Virus record (IMG/VR): IMGVR_UViG_3300022591_000005 | Span: 1 to 64,000 of that record | DNA length: 64,000 nt | Source of the DNA: a virus | Reading direction: 5' to 3' (one strand) | Shown: positions 43,256 through 51,346 of the stretch, piece after piece | How the letters are laid out: each line of letters opens with the position of its first letter | Position numbering within the stretch: position 1 is the stretch's first letter | The notes under the pieces: generated by a model | What the model was told of the DNA's origin: nothing | Database searches by the model: none | The model's input: the letters and a program-made list of their open reading frames with translations, nothing else | Program-made: the position numbers and the translations under genes

Positions 43256-44032
43256 ATGACAGCCAAAACTTATCGCAGTATTTTTATTTCCGATGTACAT
43301 TTAGGCACACGTGATTCACAAGCTGCCAAGCTCAACAATTTTCTCAAACACAATACATGCGAAACATTATATCTTGTAGGAGATATTATCGATGCGTGGA
43401 AAATCCAACAAAACAAATGGCGATGGAAACAAGCACACACTAATGTTGTCCGTCGAGTTCTGGGTCACGCTAAACGTGGCACTAGGGTTGTATACGTGGC
43501 TGGAAATCATGACGAATTCCTGCGCCCGATGATACCATATGGATTTAGTTTTGGACTTGTTGAAATACATAATCAAACAGAACACATCGGAGCCGATGGC
43601 CGACATTATTTGGTTACACATGGTGATTTATTTGATGGTATTACTCGTCTTGCTCCTTGGCTTGCATTTTTGGGCGACAAGCTATACGACCTAGTATTAG
43701 ATTGGAATAGTCGGTTTAATTGGGTGCGTCATAAACTAGGATTTGGTTACTGGAGTCTTAGTAAATATCTCAAACATAGAGTTAAGAAAGCAAGTGACTT
43801 TATGTTCCAATTCGAAAAGAATCTTGCCGGATACTGTAAAAAGCGTGGATTTGACGGCGTAATATGTGGACACATACATCATGCCGAAATTAAAGAGATA
43901 GACGGTGTCATTTATATGAATGACGGTGACTGGGTTGAAAGTTGTACAGCACTTGTAGAGCATCACGACGGTCGATGGGAAGTAGTTACATGGACACGAG
44001 AGAATGACAAAGACGATACTGATAATAACTGA
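43256..44032 (+). CDS. LpxH-like metallophosphoesterase
   Basis: 258 aa. SDVHLG, GDIIDAW, AGNHDEF, THGDLFD and GHIHHAE are the five metallophosphoesterase blocks in order. Matches the UDP-2,3-diacylglucosamine hydrolase-like branch. Overlaps a glycosyltransferase by 29 bases, so the pair may modify lipids or surface sugars. Confidence 0.8.
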   Translation: MTAKTYRSIFISDVHLGTRDSQAAKLNNFLKHNTCETLYLVGDIIDAWKIQQNKWRWKQAHTNVVRRVLGHAKRGTRVVYVAGNHDEFLRPMIPYGFSFGLVEIHNQTEHIGADGRHYLVTHGDLFDGITRLAPWLAFLGDKLYDLVLDWNSRFNWVRHKLGFGYWSLSKYLKHRVKKASDFMFQFEKNLAGYCKKRGFDGVICGHIHHAEIKEIDGVIYMNDGDWVESCTALVEHHDGRWEVVTWTRENDKDDTDNN

Positions 44033-45011
44033 TAATCTTAAGGATCAAATAAACGGTGTTGTTACGACCTACAAAAATATTGAGATTTGTGCTGTTCGTG
44101 ACGGTTATAACATTGTGGTGTTGGATCCCGGGTGGTTCCGCTACATTGATTGTCCTGGCTACAACGAAGTCAAGATTGCCTATCCAAGGAACTTGGGCAA
44201 GAAGATTGAGGAGATATCTCCGGATTATATCCATATCGCCACAGAGGGTCCTCTTGGTTTGTGGGCTAGAGCATATCTTTCATTGGCTGGTATTTCTCAC
44301 AATACCGCTTATCACACTAAGTTTCCTGAAGGGCTCCGAAAGCTATTTGGAATTCCTGAGTCACTTACCTGGCGATTTGTACGTTGGTTTCATAAGCATA
44401 GTGGCAAAGTTTTAACTACAACTGACTCGATGGTTGCTGAACTTAAAGCTCATGGGTTCAGTGGAGAAGTCATCCCGTGGACACGTGGTGTTGATCGTGA
44501 AATATTTTATCCGGGCAAACATAAAAAAAATAAAAATCCTATTTTAGTATGTGTTGCTCGTGTGAGTAAAGAAAAGAATTTAGAAGATTTCTTTGAATTA
44601 GATTATCCTAATGCACGTAAGATCATGGTAGGCGATGGTCCTATGTTAGAAAAATATAAAACACAATATCCTAGCATTGAATTTGTTGGATTTAAAACTG
44701 GACATGAACTTGCTGCATATTACCAATTAGCAGATGTATTCGTATTTCCTAGTCGATGGGAAACATTCGGTATTGTTATGATTGAAGCAATGGCATGCGG
44801 TACTCCAGTTGCAGCTTACCCATGCCAAGGCCCAGAAGACGTAATAGACGAAGGCATTACAGGCTGCATGAATGAAGACTTAAAACAAGCAGTCAAAGAT
44901 GCGCTCATGTTAAATCGTACACAAGTTTGGGAAGGTAGTCACCGTTGGACTTGGGAAAATGCCTGGGAAATATTTAGAGACAATTTAATAGAAAAATCGG
45001 ATACAAGATAA
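44004..45011 (+). CDS. GT4-family (GT-B) glycosyltransferase
   Basis: 335 aa. RVSKEKNLEDF begins the C-terminal Rossmann domain; SRWETFGIVMIEAMACGTPV is the ExxxxxxxE donor motif. Similar to glycolipid-forming GT4 enzymes. Donor and acceptor unknown. Confidence 0.82.
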   Translation: MTKTILIITDNLKDQINGVVTTYKNIEICAVRDGYNIVVLDPGWFRYIDCPGYNEVKIAYPRNLGKKIEEISPDYIHIATEGPLGLWARAYLSLAGISHNTAYHTKFPEGLRKLFGIPESLTWRFVRWFHKHSGKVLTTTDSMVAELKAHGFSGEVIPWTRGVDREIFYPGKHKKNKNPILVCVARVSKEKNLEDFFELDYPNARKIMVGDGPMLEKYKTQYPSIEFVGFKTGHELAAYYQLADVFVFPSRWETFGIVMIEAMACGTPVAAYPCQGPEDVIDEGITGCMNEDLKQAVKDALMLNRTQVWEGSHRWTWENAWEIFRDNLIEKSDTR

Positions 45012-45045
45012 GGTATCACCGGAATCCGTAACCGGTAAATACAAA

Positions 45046-45687
45046 ATGAAGGGCCGTATAGCATTATTTTTACATCAACCCTACTGTTCAGTCCAAAGCG
45101 TCAACGGTATTATTAGAGCATTGACTCCACATTATTCTTTTAAGATTTTTACCCGCCATGATTTAGAGGCGGATTTTTTTGACGATGTTGATATAGTTTG
45201 CTTTCCAGGCGGACTCGGTGATGCTAGTAATTTTGATTTTCTTACTATCGATCATTATGAAAGAATACAAACATTTGTTCGGCAAGGTGGTGCCTACTTA
45301 GGAATATGCATGGGCGCATATTGGGCAGGCAGTGAGTATTTTAATATATTAGACGGAGTCGATGCAGTGCAGTATATTACTCGCCCAAATACCGATACAA
45401 GGAGACCTCATGCTAAGGATATTAAAATCAATTGGAATGGAGTTGATACAACGATGTTTTTTTACGACGGTTGTGCTTTGGTTGGTAACGGCAAGTATGA
45501 TACAATCGCTACGTATGCAAATGGCGACCCAATGGCCATTATCCAAGGCCGAATAGGCTTAATAGGTTGCCATCTAGAAAGCGAACCGCACTGGTATGAA
45601 AGTTATAGCTGGATGCAAGGAAAGTATCACAAAGGTAGCCATTATTCCTTGCTCTTAAATTTTGTTGACACTATAATGAACAAATAA
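45046..45687 (+). CDS. BPL_N / class-I amidotransferase-like protein
   Basis: 213 aa. CFPGGLGDASN and YLGICMGAYWAGS hold the nucleophile-elbow Cys; GCHLESEPHW gives the His. Resembles the biotin-ligase N-terminal (BPL_N) family. Substrate unknown. Confidence 0.65.
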   Translation: MKGRIALFLHQPYCSVQSVNGIIRALTPHYSFKIFTRHDLEADFFDDVDIVCFPGGLGDASNFDFLTIDHYERIQTFVRQGGAYLGICMGAYWAGSEYFNILDGVDAVQYITRPNTDTRRPHAKDIKINWNGVDTTMFFYDGCALVGNGKYDTIATYANGDPMAIIQGRIGLIGCHLESEPHWYESYSWMQGKYHKGSHYSLLLNFVDTIMNK

Positions 45688-45691
45688 ATAC
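45684..45691 (+). promoter_or_regulatory. Late-promoter-like box
   Basis: ATAAATAC before the amber-containing gene at 45713. Confidence 0.5.
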
Positions 45692-45712
45692 TTTTTTAAG
45701 GAGATTTCAGAA

Positions 45713-46285
45713 ATGAAATAGATTGAATATGCTTGTAAGGACGTAGTGTTCCATTTTAACAAAAAACACTTAGAAGATCAGACCATTCCTATGTGGGTCT
45801 TAAAATTTCATGGGGAGACATTATATGTCAATCATGTAGACTGTCAGCTACCTTGGAGTACTAAGGAAACGCCAAACAATCCGTCTACTAAAGGTAGCAT
45901 CAAAGTTAAGAACGCACTATTGCGTATTAGCGATGATAACGAAGCTACACTCTCAGAACTCACACTAATAGATAAATTCCGACTTCGTAATCAGAAGCTA
46001 GGCATTACTCGTATCATGGCTCCGTATGGATGTGCCACGCACAAGGCACTATTGGCTAATGAGTACAAACACTCTCCTATTAAAACAATAATTGGACGTT
46101 GCTCTAGTTCGTTTATTGTATGTGATTTACTCAGTAAGAAGGAAGTATTATTAGCTCAAATCAAATATGATGATTGGCGTGAATTAAAACCTAATGAGTC
46201 ATATTACACAGAGTACGATAATGTCAAGGAAGAAAACATTAAGGTAGATTATGGACATCCAAGTACCCCATTTGAATACAGTTAA
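45713..46285 (+). CDS. Hypothetical protein with in-frame amber (TAG) at codon 3
   Basis: ATG AAA TAG ATT GAA. The ATG follows AAGGAGA at normal spacing and a late box. The frame after the TAG is open for 188 codons and reads as protein from the first codon (IEYACKDVVFHFNKKHLED). The next possible start, a GTG at 45746, has no site. Readthrough by the CUA tRNA at 40719 would make it. A sequencing error is the main alternative. No family recognised. Confidence 0.6.
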
Positions 46286-46442
46286 GATTTTAATTCCGCA
46301 TGGCAAAATTCGTGATGCAATAAAGGATGTGAGAAGATGGCGCATAAGGCATCTTCCACATCGCAGAGTCTACGGAGGGTTAGAAATGGAGCTGTATCCT
46401 AGTCCAAAGATTTCATTGCTGCAAATCAAGTACGCTTATTGA
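46251..46442 (+). CDS. Small basic protein, 63 aa
   Basis: Overlaps the previous gene by 35 bases if it starts at 46251; a TTG at 46272 is an alternative. Arg-rich (RRWRIRHLPHRRVYGG). Moderate support. Confidence 0.4.
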   Translation: MDIQVPHLNTVKILIPHGKIRDAIKDVRRWRIRHLPHRRVYGGLEMELYPSPKISLLQIKYAY

Positions 46443-46468
46443 TTTTTTTAATAAGCGTTATTAAAATA

Positions 46469-46503
46469 ATTATTGAAAAAATCAATTAAACCGCTTGATT
46501 TTA
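46469..46503 (+). terminator. Hairpin with T-rich tail
   Basis: AAATCAA / TTGATTT stem followed by TATTATT; another AT palindrome TTAATAA / TTATTAA lies just upstream (46448-46464). Separates the hypothetical genes from rubrerythrin. Confidence 0.5.
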
Positions 46504-46546
46504 TTATTAAATACTATTACAATAAACTTTACAAAGGAGACACACT

Positions 46547-46996
46547 ATGTCAATTACATTGAAAAATTTGGAGTCAGCATTTGCTGGGGAAAGCCAAGCA
46601 TTTACTAAGTACATGTACTTTGCTAAACTAGCTCGTGCAGAAGGCTTCGAGGATGTGGCAAAACATTTTGAACACACTGCCAGCCAAGAACTATTACATG
46701 CTCACGGGCACTTGGAGTTGCTAATCGGCAAACCAAGTGTTAAAAAGAGCTTGGAACTAGCTATCGAAGGTGAAACAGAAGAGTACACTCACATGTACCC
46801 AACAATGAAAGCTGAAGCTATTGAAGAAGGCAATCAACAAGCTGCCATCGAAGCACAAAGCCAAATTGATGAATCTAAAGAACACGCAGAGCAATTTGCC
46901 GCAGTTCTAGCAAAAGCAGAAAAGCGTTTTGCAGCACTAGCAAAAGTAGAACAGCGTCATGCTGAAGCATACACACAAATTTGGGAGACAGTATAA
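46547..46996 (+). CDS. Rubrerythrin (di-iron domain only)
   Basis: 149 aa. The four-helix di-iron ligands are in AGESQAFTKYMYF, HTASQELLHAHGH, EGETEEY and DESKEHAEQF. The usual C-terminal rubredoxin domain is absent but is encoded separately just downstream. Peroxide detoxification. Confidence 0.85.
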   Translation: MSITLKNLESAFAGESQAFTKYMYFAKLARAEGFEDVAKHFEHTASQELLHAHGHLELLIGKPSVKKSLELAIEGETEEYTHMYPTMKAEAIEEGNQQAAIEAQSQIDESKEHAEQFAAVLAKAEKRFAALAKVEQRHAEAYTQIWETV

Positions 46997-47127
46997 TGGA
47001 TAAGGTATGTATTGTATGTGGACATGTCCACGATGAAGAATTAGAAGGTAAATGGGACGAACTACCTGATACATTTACATGTCCAGAATGCGGAGTTGGT
47101 AAAGAAGACTACGTTGACATGGACTAA
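46996..47127 (+). CDS. Stand-alone rubredoxin, 43 aa
   Basis: VCIVCGHVHDEE and FTCPECGVGKEDY give two CxxCG iron ligands. Its ATG overlaps the rubrerythrin TAA, and its TAA overlaps the next ATG. It likely passes electrons to the rubrerythrin upstream. Confidence 0.85.
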   Translation: MDKVCIVCGHVHDEELEGKWDELPDTFTCPECGVGKEDYVDMD

Positions 47128-47510
47128 TGAAAGTAGTTGTCAACGGAACTTTTGACATCTTACACCCCGGGCATCTAGCGTTACTAAATTACGCTAAATC
47201 GCTCGGGGATTTTCTTTTGGTTGCAATTGATACTGATGCTAGGGTAAGGCAATTAAAAGGTAATGATCGTCCAATTCACTCAGAAGAAGAGCGCAAACTA
47301 ATTTTAGAAAATATTAAGGCAGTTGACAAAGTTTGTTTGTTCAATTCAGACGAAGAGCTATTGCATTTGATATCGCAATGTGATATAATGGTTAAAGGAT
47401 CTGACTATAAAGGTAAACCAGTAATTGGATCAGACGTTATTAAAATCATATACTATGAACGAACAGATCATTCAACAACAAAAACAATTCAACGTATTAC
47501 TAATAGGTGA
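47127..47510 (+). CDS. Cytidylyltransferase-fold protein (HldE C-domain-like)
   Basis: 127 aa. NGTFDILHPGHLALLNYAK is the HxGH nucleotidyltransferase motif. Matches the ADP-heptose synthase half of HldE (RfaE domain II). Overlaps the kinase gene. Confidence 0.8.
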   Translation: MKVVVNGTFDILHPGHLALLNYAKSLGDFLLVAIDTDARVRQLKGNDRPIHSEEERKLILENIKAVDKVCLFNSDEELLHLISQCDIMVKGSDYKGKPVIGSDVIKIIYYERTDHSTTKTIQRITNR

Positions 47511-48219
47511 TACGTGTATTGATACATATATCTACGGAAAAGTAGATCGTATTAGCCCAGAAGCACCAGTTCCAATTTTTGTTCCTCACAGCCAAATTGT
47601 TAAGGACGGCATGGCTGGAAATGTAGCAAAGAATTTAGAAGCACTTGGGTGTAATGTAAATTTTCTAAAAGGCAAAGTTAGTAACAAACAGCGTCTAATT
47701 GACGAGCGCAGTAAGCAACAGCTACTTCGCATTGATCACGACGAAATTAGCGACCCTATTGATATAGTAAGCGAATTGCCTAATGTTTACGATGCTATCG
47801 TTATTAGCGACTACAATAAAGGCACTGTAAGTTACGATTTAATCACGCACCTAGTAAAAACTACAAATGTGCCAATCTTTGTCGATACAAAGAAAACAGA
47901 CTTGTCTAAATTGGGTGGATGCTATATTAAAATAAATGCACTCGAATATAGTCGTGCTACCAATTTACCAATGCGCAAACATCTCATTGTCACACACGGC
48001 GACAAAGGTGCAGAATGGAATGGTATAGTGTTTGCAGCAGAATCAGCAGGTGACGTCGTAGACGTTACAGGTGCAGGCGATACGTTCCTTGCTGCGTTAA
48101 CTTATAAGTTTTTAGAAACAAATGATATGGCTGAAGCAATTAAGTTTGCTAATAAATCTGCAAGCATTACAGTACAACATGTGGGTGTATATGCGCCGAG
48201 ATTAGAGGAAATTAAATGA
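47455..48219 (+). CDS. PfkB-type sugar kinase (HldE N-domain-like)
   Basis: 254 aa from the ATG at 47455. VDRISPEAPVPIF is the HldE signature and DVTGAGDTFLAAL the catalytic/anion motif. Acts on heptose 7-phosphate in LPS-core synthesis. The two HldE halves are split into separate genes in reversed order. Confidence 0.8.
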   Translation: MNEQIIQQQKQFNVLLIGDTCIDTYIYGKVDRISPEAPVPIFVPHSQIVKDGMAGNVAKNLEALGCNVNFLKGKVSNKQRLIDERSKQQLLRIDHDEISDPIDIVSELPNVYDAIVISDYNKGTVSYDLITHLVKTTNVPIFVDTKKTDLSKLGGCYIKINALEYSRATNLPMRKHLIVTHGDKGAEWNGIVFAAESAGDVVDVTGAGDTFLAALTYKFLETNDMAEAIKFANKSASITVQHVGVYAPRLEEIK

Positions 48220-48575
48220 CACGACAAACAGGACATGTTAACAAAGGTTGGGGAAGTGAAGAAATTTGGGTAACTAACGACAAGTATTGTAGCAAGTTCA
48301 TGCACTTCAACGAAGGCGCAAGATTTAGTATGCACTTTCATCGTGAAAAAGAAGAAACCTGGCGTGTAATGAGTGGCAAGTTTATGATCAAATATATCCA
48401 AACTAGCAATGCTCAGATGTTTGAAATAATTGGCGAAGAAGGTACAATCTTTCATAATGCTCCTCTACAACCACATCAAGTCATTTGCTTAGAAGCAGGA
48501 ACTATATTGGAAGTTAGTACACCCGATAGCGTGGAAGATAACTATAGAATCTTACCCGGAGATAGCCAACAGTGA
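48216..48575 (+). CDS. Cupin (mannose-6-phosphate isomerase type II-like)
   Basis: 119 aa, one cupin barrel: FSMHFHREKEETW carries HxH and Glu, and APLQPHQVICLEAG the last His. Overlaps its neighbours by 4 bases; likely a sugar isomerase or a binding cupin in the heptose module. Confidence 0.75.
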   Translation: MTRQTGHVNKGWGSEEIWVTNDKYCSKFMHFNEGARFSMHFHREKEETWRVMSGKFMIKYIQTSNAQMFEIIGEEGTIFHNAPLQPHQVICLEAGTILEVSTPDSVEDNYRILPGDSQQ

Positions 48576-49336
48576 AAATTTTAGTTACAGGACATAAGGG
48601 ATTTATCGGCGGCCACATAGTCAAAGCTCTTGAAGAGCATGACGTTAGAACCTTTGAATGGGGTGAAACTTGGCCAGATGTTAAAGGTTTGGATTGGGTT
48701 ATACACATCGGTGCTGTCAGCAGCACTACTGAGCAAGACATAACAAAAATTATGAAACAAAACTTTGAATTTAGCATATGGCTGTTCGAAGAATGTAAGC
48801 ATCATAAGGTTAATATGCAGTACTCTAGCTCTGCAAGTGTTTACGGACTAGTAAGTACATTTCGTGAAGATGCTCCTTTAGATCCTAGAAATTACTATGC
48901 TAAAAGCAAAGCAGCTTTTGAAAATTATGCTAACAAGTACACCTTTGGAAACATTGTTCAAGGGTTTCGTTACTTTAATGTGTATGGTCCTGGAGAAGAA
49001 CATAAAGGAACTCAAGCAAGCCCTTTTACTCAGTTTCGTAAACAAGCAGAGGAAACAGGTAGTATAAAAGTGTTTGAAGGCAGTAACAATTACTTAAGAG
49101 ATTTTGTGCCTGTAGAAAAAGTTGTAGAAATCCACAAGAAATTTCTTGACATACCTGAATCAGGCATATATAATGTGGGAACAGGAAAGGCAATTAGCTT
49201 TTTAGACGTAGCAAAAATGTATTCGTCCAAAATAGTTGAAGTGCCTATGCCAGAGGTGTTAAAATCTAATTATCAAGAGTACACTTGTGCTGATATGTCG
49301 AAAACAAATCAAATGTTGCAAAAATACCACATTTGA
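48572..49336 (+). CDS. NAD-dependent epimerase (HldD-like)
   Basis: 254 aa, GTG start. TGHKGFIGGHIV is the NAD site; HIGAVSSTTEQD is typical of ADP-heptose 6-epimerase; YYAKSK is the catalytic YxxxK. Last gene of the heptose module. Confidence 0.82.
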   Translation: MKILVTGHKGFIGGHIVKALEEHDVRTFEWGETWPDVKGLDWVIHIGAVSSTTEQDITKIMKQNFEFSIWLFEECKHHKVNMQYSSSASVYGLVSTFREDAPLDPRNYYAKSKAAFENYANKYTFGNIVQGFRYFNVYGPGEEHKGTQASPFTQFRKQAEETGSIKVFEGSNNYLRDFVPVEKVVEIHKKFLDIPESGIYNVGTGKAISFLDVAKMYSSKIVEVPMPEVLKSNYQEYTCADMSKTNQMLQKYHI

Positions 49337-49345
49337 TAGGGGTTA

Positions 49346-49374
49346 TTGACAAGAAGTATAAATACTCTTATAAT
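49346..49374 (+). promoter_or_regulatory. Sigma70-type promoter
   Basis: TTGACA, 17-bp spacer, TATAAT: full consensus at the head of the RNA cluster. Confidence 0.85.
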
Positions 49375-49422
49375 AAAGGCAATTGCAAGAGATAAATATT
49401 TTTTGCAGTTAGCCAAAAGTGG

Positions 49423-49451
49423 TTGACAGTAGAGTCGAAAGACAATACAAT
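49423..49451 (+). promoter_or_regulatory. Sigma70-type promoter
   Basis: TTGACA, 17-bp spacer, TACAAT; second tandem promoter 77 bases after the first. Confidence 0.8.
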
Positions 49452-49512
49452 AAGGACATGTTAGCAGCAATGGTGCAGTTAACATTTTTGAAAGAGATTA
49501 AAGAGAAACAAA

Positions 49513-49668
49513 ATGCAATCAACATTTAGACAACAATTTAATACGATAGCCAAACAGGCAGTGCAGATGCACGGCTCATGGTTATGCGCGATTAATAGTC
49601 TATCTAATGATCGCACACCGGAGGGCTATATTAGCTCAGGGTTCTTGGAGGGAAGTGGTTACGCATAA
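49513..49668 (+). CDS. Small ORF, 51 aa
   Basis: ATG with AGAG upstream; starts MQSTFRQQFNTIAKQ and ends SGFLEGSGYA. Its 3' end overlaps a long hairpin (GGGTTC ... GAACCC). Coding status moderate. Confidence 0.45.
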   Translation: MQSTFRQQFNTIAKQAVQMHGSWLCAINSLSNDRTPEGYISSGFLEGSGYA

Positions 49669-49705
49669 AACGTAAAACTACTTAAACTTTAGGAACCCTA
49701 GGATT

Positions 49706-49727
49706 AAAAACCCTGGGGTTTTTTGTT
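49706..49727 (+). terminator. Intrinsic terminator
   Basis: AAAACCC / GGGGTTTT stem with T-run, after the 51-aa ORF. Confidence 0.75.
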
Positions 49728-49741
49728 TTGTGGAAGGAAAA

Positions 49742-49906
49742 ATGGATACGATAGATTATACAAAATTAAACGAACGTATTGTTGAGCAGGCTTATGAAGC
49801 TGTTCTTACAAAAGAGCAACTTCAAAAACTTATTCAAAATAAGTTGGAACGTGCTAAACAATACCGCGAAGCGTTAGTGAACTCACCGACGTTTAGCGTA
49901 AATTAG
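49742..49906 (+). CDS. Small helical protein, 54 aa, ending in TAG
   Basis: Good site (AAGGAAAA) before the ATG. Helical, starting MDTIDYTKLNERIVEQ. It stops at TAG, with a TGA three codons later in frame, a back-up stop if UAG is partly read through. Confidence 0.6.
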   Translation: MDTIDYTKLNERIVEQAYEAVLTKEQLQKLIQNKLERAKQYREALVNSPTFSVN

Positions 49907-50129
49907 TACAAAGTGTGAAGATACAGGAAACGAGGTCCTGGCAGCGCACTCTAAACATGCTGCAAACGGGCGGCCTAGTCGATGGATAAAGCGAGAGATC
50001 GTGCTCCTAATGTGGAGTGAAAAACACTAGCGTATAAAGTAAGTTGGGAAATCGTATAGCGTTCTCACTTTGAATGAGTCTAACCAGCTTATTTTATACG
50101 ACACATTCGAAAGAGTGTGTGATAATTAT
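49907..50129 (+). ncRNA. Gap with candidate structured RNA
   Basis: No ORF. CGTATAAAGTAAG pairs with CTTATTTTATACG (about 50030-50102), followed by a hairpin ACACA..TGTGT. Looks like a stable RNA next to the first tRNA; not assigned to a class. Confidence 0.35.
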
Positions 50130-50216
50130 GGATGCTCGGTCGGAGTTGGAGAGCCACGGCGAGCTGTAACCTCGTTTCCTTCGGGATAGTAAGTTCGAAT
50201 CTTACAGCATCCACCA
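50130..50216 (+). tRNA. tRNA-Tyr (GUA)
   Basis: Acceptor GGATGCT / AGCATCC, encoded CCA, anticodon loop CTGTAAC, long variable arm as in bacterial tRNA-Tyr. Confidence 0.85.
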
Positions 50217-50220
50217 ATAT

Positions 50221-50295
50221 AGCCTATTAGCTCAGTGGTAGAGCACCGTCTTGATAAGGCGTAGGTCCTTGGATCGTTCCCAAGATAGGCTACCA
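50221..50295 (+). tRNA. tRNA-Ile (GAU)
   Basis: Acceptor AGCCTAT / ATAGGCT, encoded CCA, anticodon loop TTGATAA. Confidence 0.85.
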
Positions 50296-50300
50296 AGTTA

Positions 50301-50363
50301 AGGATGAGTTCTGCAAATTTCAAAGCTAAACTTTTTGGTTGTCTAGCGACAAAAATCATCCTG
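50301..50363 (+). ncRNA. Y-like RNA element 1 (short form)
   Basis: AGGATGA ... TCATCCTG closing helix, then CTGCAA after a 3-nt linker; the interior is AT-rich. A T-run follows. Family described in the findings. Confidence 0.6.
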
Positions 50364-50373
50364 TTTTTTCTAT

Positions 50374-50452
50374 TCCGCGAAATCCAAGCAAGGTGCAGGG
50401 ACCTGACTGTTAATCAGTGGTTAGGTGAGTTCGATCCTCACACGCGGAGCCA
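50374..50452 (+). tRNA. tRNA-Asn (GUU)
   Basis: Acceptor TCCGCG / CGCGGA, encoded GCCA end, anticodon loop CTGTTAA. Confidence 0.8.
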
Positions 50453-50461
50453 GTTATCTGT

Positions 50462-50535
50462 TGGCGCATTATGTAATGGTAGCATATCAGACTTTGACTC
50501 TGAGAGTGTAGGTTCGATCCCTACTGCGCCTGCCA
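50462..50535 (+). tRNA. tRNA-Gln (UUG)
   Basis: Acceptor GGCGCA / TGCGCC with U1-U72, encoded CCA, loop CTTTGAC. Confidence 0.85.
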
Positions 50536-50541
50536 AGTTTT

Positions 50542-50596
50542 AGGATTCATTCAGCAATTAAAAATTTTATATTGAAAATAAAAAAAGCGAATCCTG
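50542..50596 (+). ncRNA. Y-like RNA element 2 (short form)
   Basis: AGGATTC ... GAATCCTG helix, CAGCAA after ATT; 55 nt with AT-rich interior. Confidence 0.65.
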
Positions 50597-50605
50597 TTTT
50601 AATAT

Positions 50606-50680
50606 ATCGCGTTGGACTTCTGGGTAGGTCCTTGGCCCTTCAAGCCAAAGAGACGGGTTCGATTCCCGTACGCGATACCA
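50606..50680 (+). tRNA. tRNA-Glu (UUC), C33
   Basis: Acceptor ATCGCGT / ACGCGAT, encoded CCA. Anticodon loop CCTTCAA has C at position 33 instead of U. Confidence 0.75.
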
Positions 50681-50686
50681 ATCTAT

Positions 50687-50762
50687 GGTGTTAGTAGTGT
50701 AGTGGTCTGCACCTCGCTCTGTGAAAGCGATAGTATGGGATCGTTCCCCATCTAGCACCCCA
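50687..50762 (+). tRNA. tRNA-His (GUG)
   Basis: G-1 opposite C73 as in tRNA-His, loop CTGTGAA, encoded CCA. Confidence 0.9.
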
Positions 50763-50764
50763 AT

Positions 50765-50840
50765 GCAACTTTAGCTGATGTGGTCATAGCGGCGGTTTGA
50801 AGCACCGTTGAAGTAGGTTCGATTCCTACAGGTTGCACCA
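50765..50840 (+). tRNA. tRNA-Phe (GAA)
   Basis: Acceptor GCAACTT / AGGTTGC, loop TTGAAGC, encoded CCA. Confidence 0.85.
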
Positions 50841-50846
50841 AGTTTT

Positions 50847-50921
50847 GCCTCCGTAGTATAATGGATAATATACTGGTCTACGAAGCCGGGGATTGTGGTT
50901 CGATTCCATACGGAGGCGCCA
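50847..50921 (+). tRNA. tRNA-Arg (ACG)
   Basis: Acceptor GCCTCCG / CGGAGGC, loop CTACGAA, encoded CCA. A34 would need host TadA for full decoding. Confidence 0.9.
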
Positions 50922-50928
50922 AGTTAAT

Positions 50929-51004
50929 GGGGCATGGGCATGGGCACCCGGATTTGCTTTGCAAGCAGATAGCCTGATCGGTTCGAGTCCGATATGTTCC
51001 ACCA
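50929..51004 (+). tRNA. tRNA-Ala (UGC)
   Basis: Acceptor GGGGCAT / ATGTTCC with two G-U, loop TTTGCAA, encoded CCA. Confidence 0.85.
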
Positions 51005-51009
51005 ATTAT

Positions 51010-51083
51010 GTATCCCTAGTGTAATGGCAGCATTACAGTCTCCAAAACTGTCGGTCGGGGTTCGAGTCCCTGGGGGTACGCCA
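51010..51083 (+). tRNA. tRNA-Trp (CCA)
   Basis: Acceptor GTATCCC / GGGGTAC, loop CTCCAAA, G73, encoded CCA. Confidence 0.9.
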
Positions 51084-51088
51084 ACAAT

Positions 51089-51177
51089 GGAAGGTTAACT
51101 GGACTGGGTCCAGCTCTGTCTTGAAAACAGAAGGTGTGCGAAAGCGCATAGAGTTCGATTCTACTATCCTTCCTCCA
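51089..51177 (+). tRNA. tRNA-Ser (UGA)
   Basis: Long variable arm, loop CTTGAAA. The discriminator reads T rather than the usual G, and the T-stem is imperfect. Confidence 0.75.
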
Positions 51178-51183
51178 TATTAT

Positions 51184-51258
51184 AGGCTTGACATGAAATG
51201 TTTTTCATATCGTTATGACATGACGACTTAGGCAGTTAGATTCTGCACTAGCCCACCA
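51184..51258 (+). tRNA. Divergent tRNA-Val (GAC)
   Basis: Loop ATGACAT on a good 5-bp anticodon stem (TCGTT/GACGA), encoded CCA. Two acceptor mismatches, a 4-bp D-stem ATGA/TCAT and a T-loop TTAGATT lacking C56. Possibly decaying. Confidence 0.5.
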
Positions 51259-51263
51259 ATTAT

Positions 51264-51341
51264 CTCTGTGTAATGTCAATCTGGTAGACGGCCTGATCTG
51301 GAGTCAGGAGGCTGTAGGTTCGAATCCTACCATGGAGACCA
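51264..51341 (+). tRNA. tRNA-Pro (UGG)
   Basis: Acceptor CTCTGTG / CATGGAG, stem CCTGA/TCAGG, loop TCTGGAG (C33), encoded CCA. Confidence 0.75.
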
Positions 51342-51346
51342 AATTT

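Noticed and set aside
49622-49690. tRNA suggested by TTAGCTCAGG
   Set aside because: No T-arm or matching acceptor; it lies inside the 51-aa ORF and a long hairpin.
51184-51220. Promoter with TTGACA at 51189
   Set aside because: No good -10 at 17 bp, and the stretch fits better as a divergent tRNA-Val.
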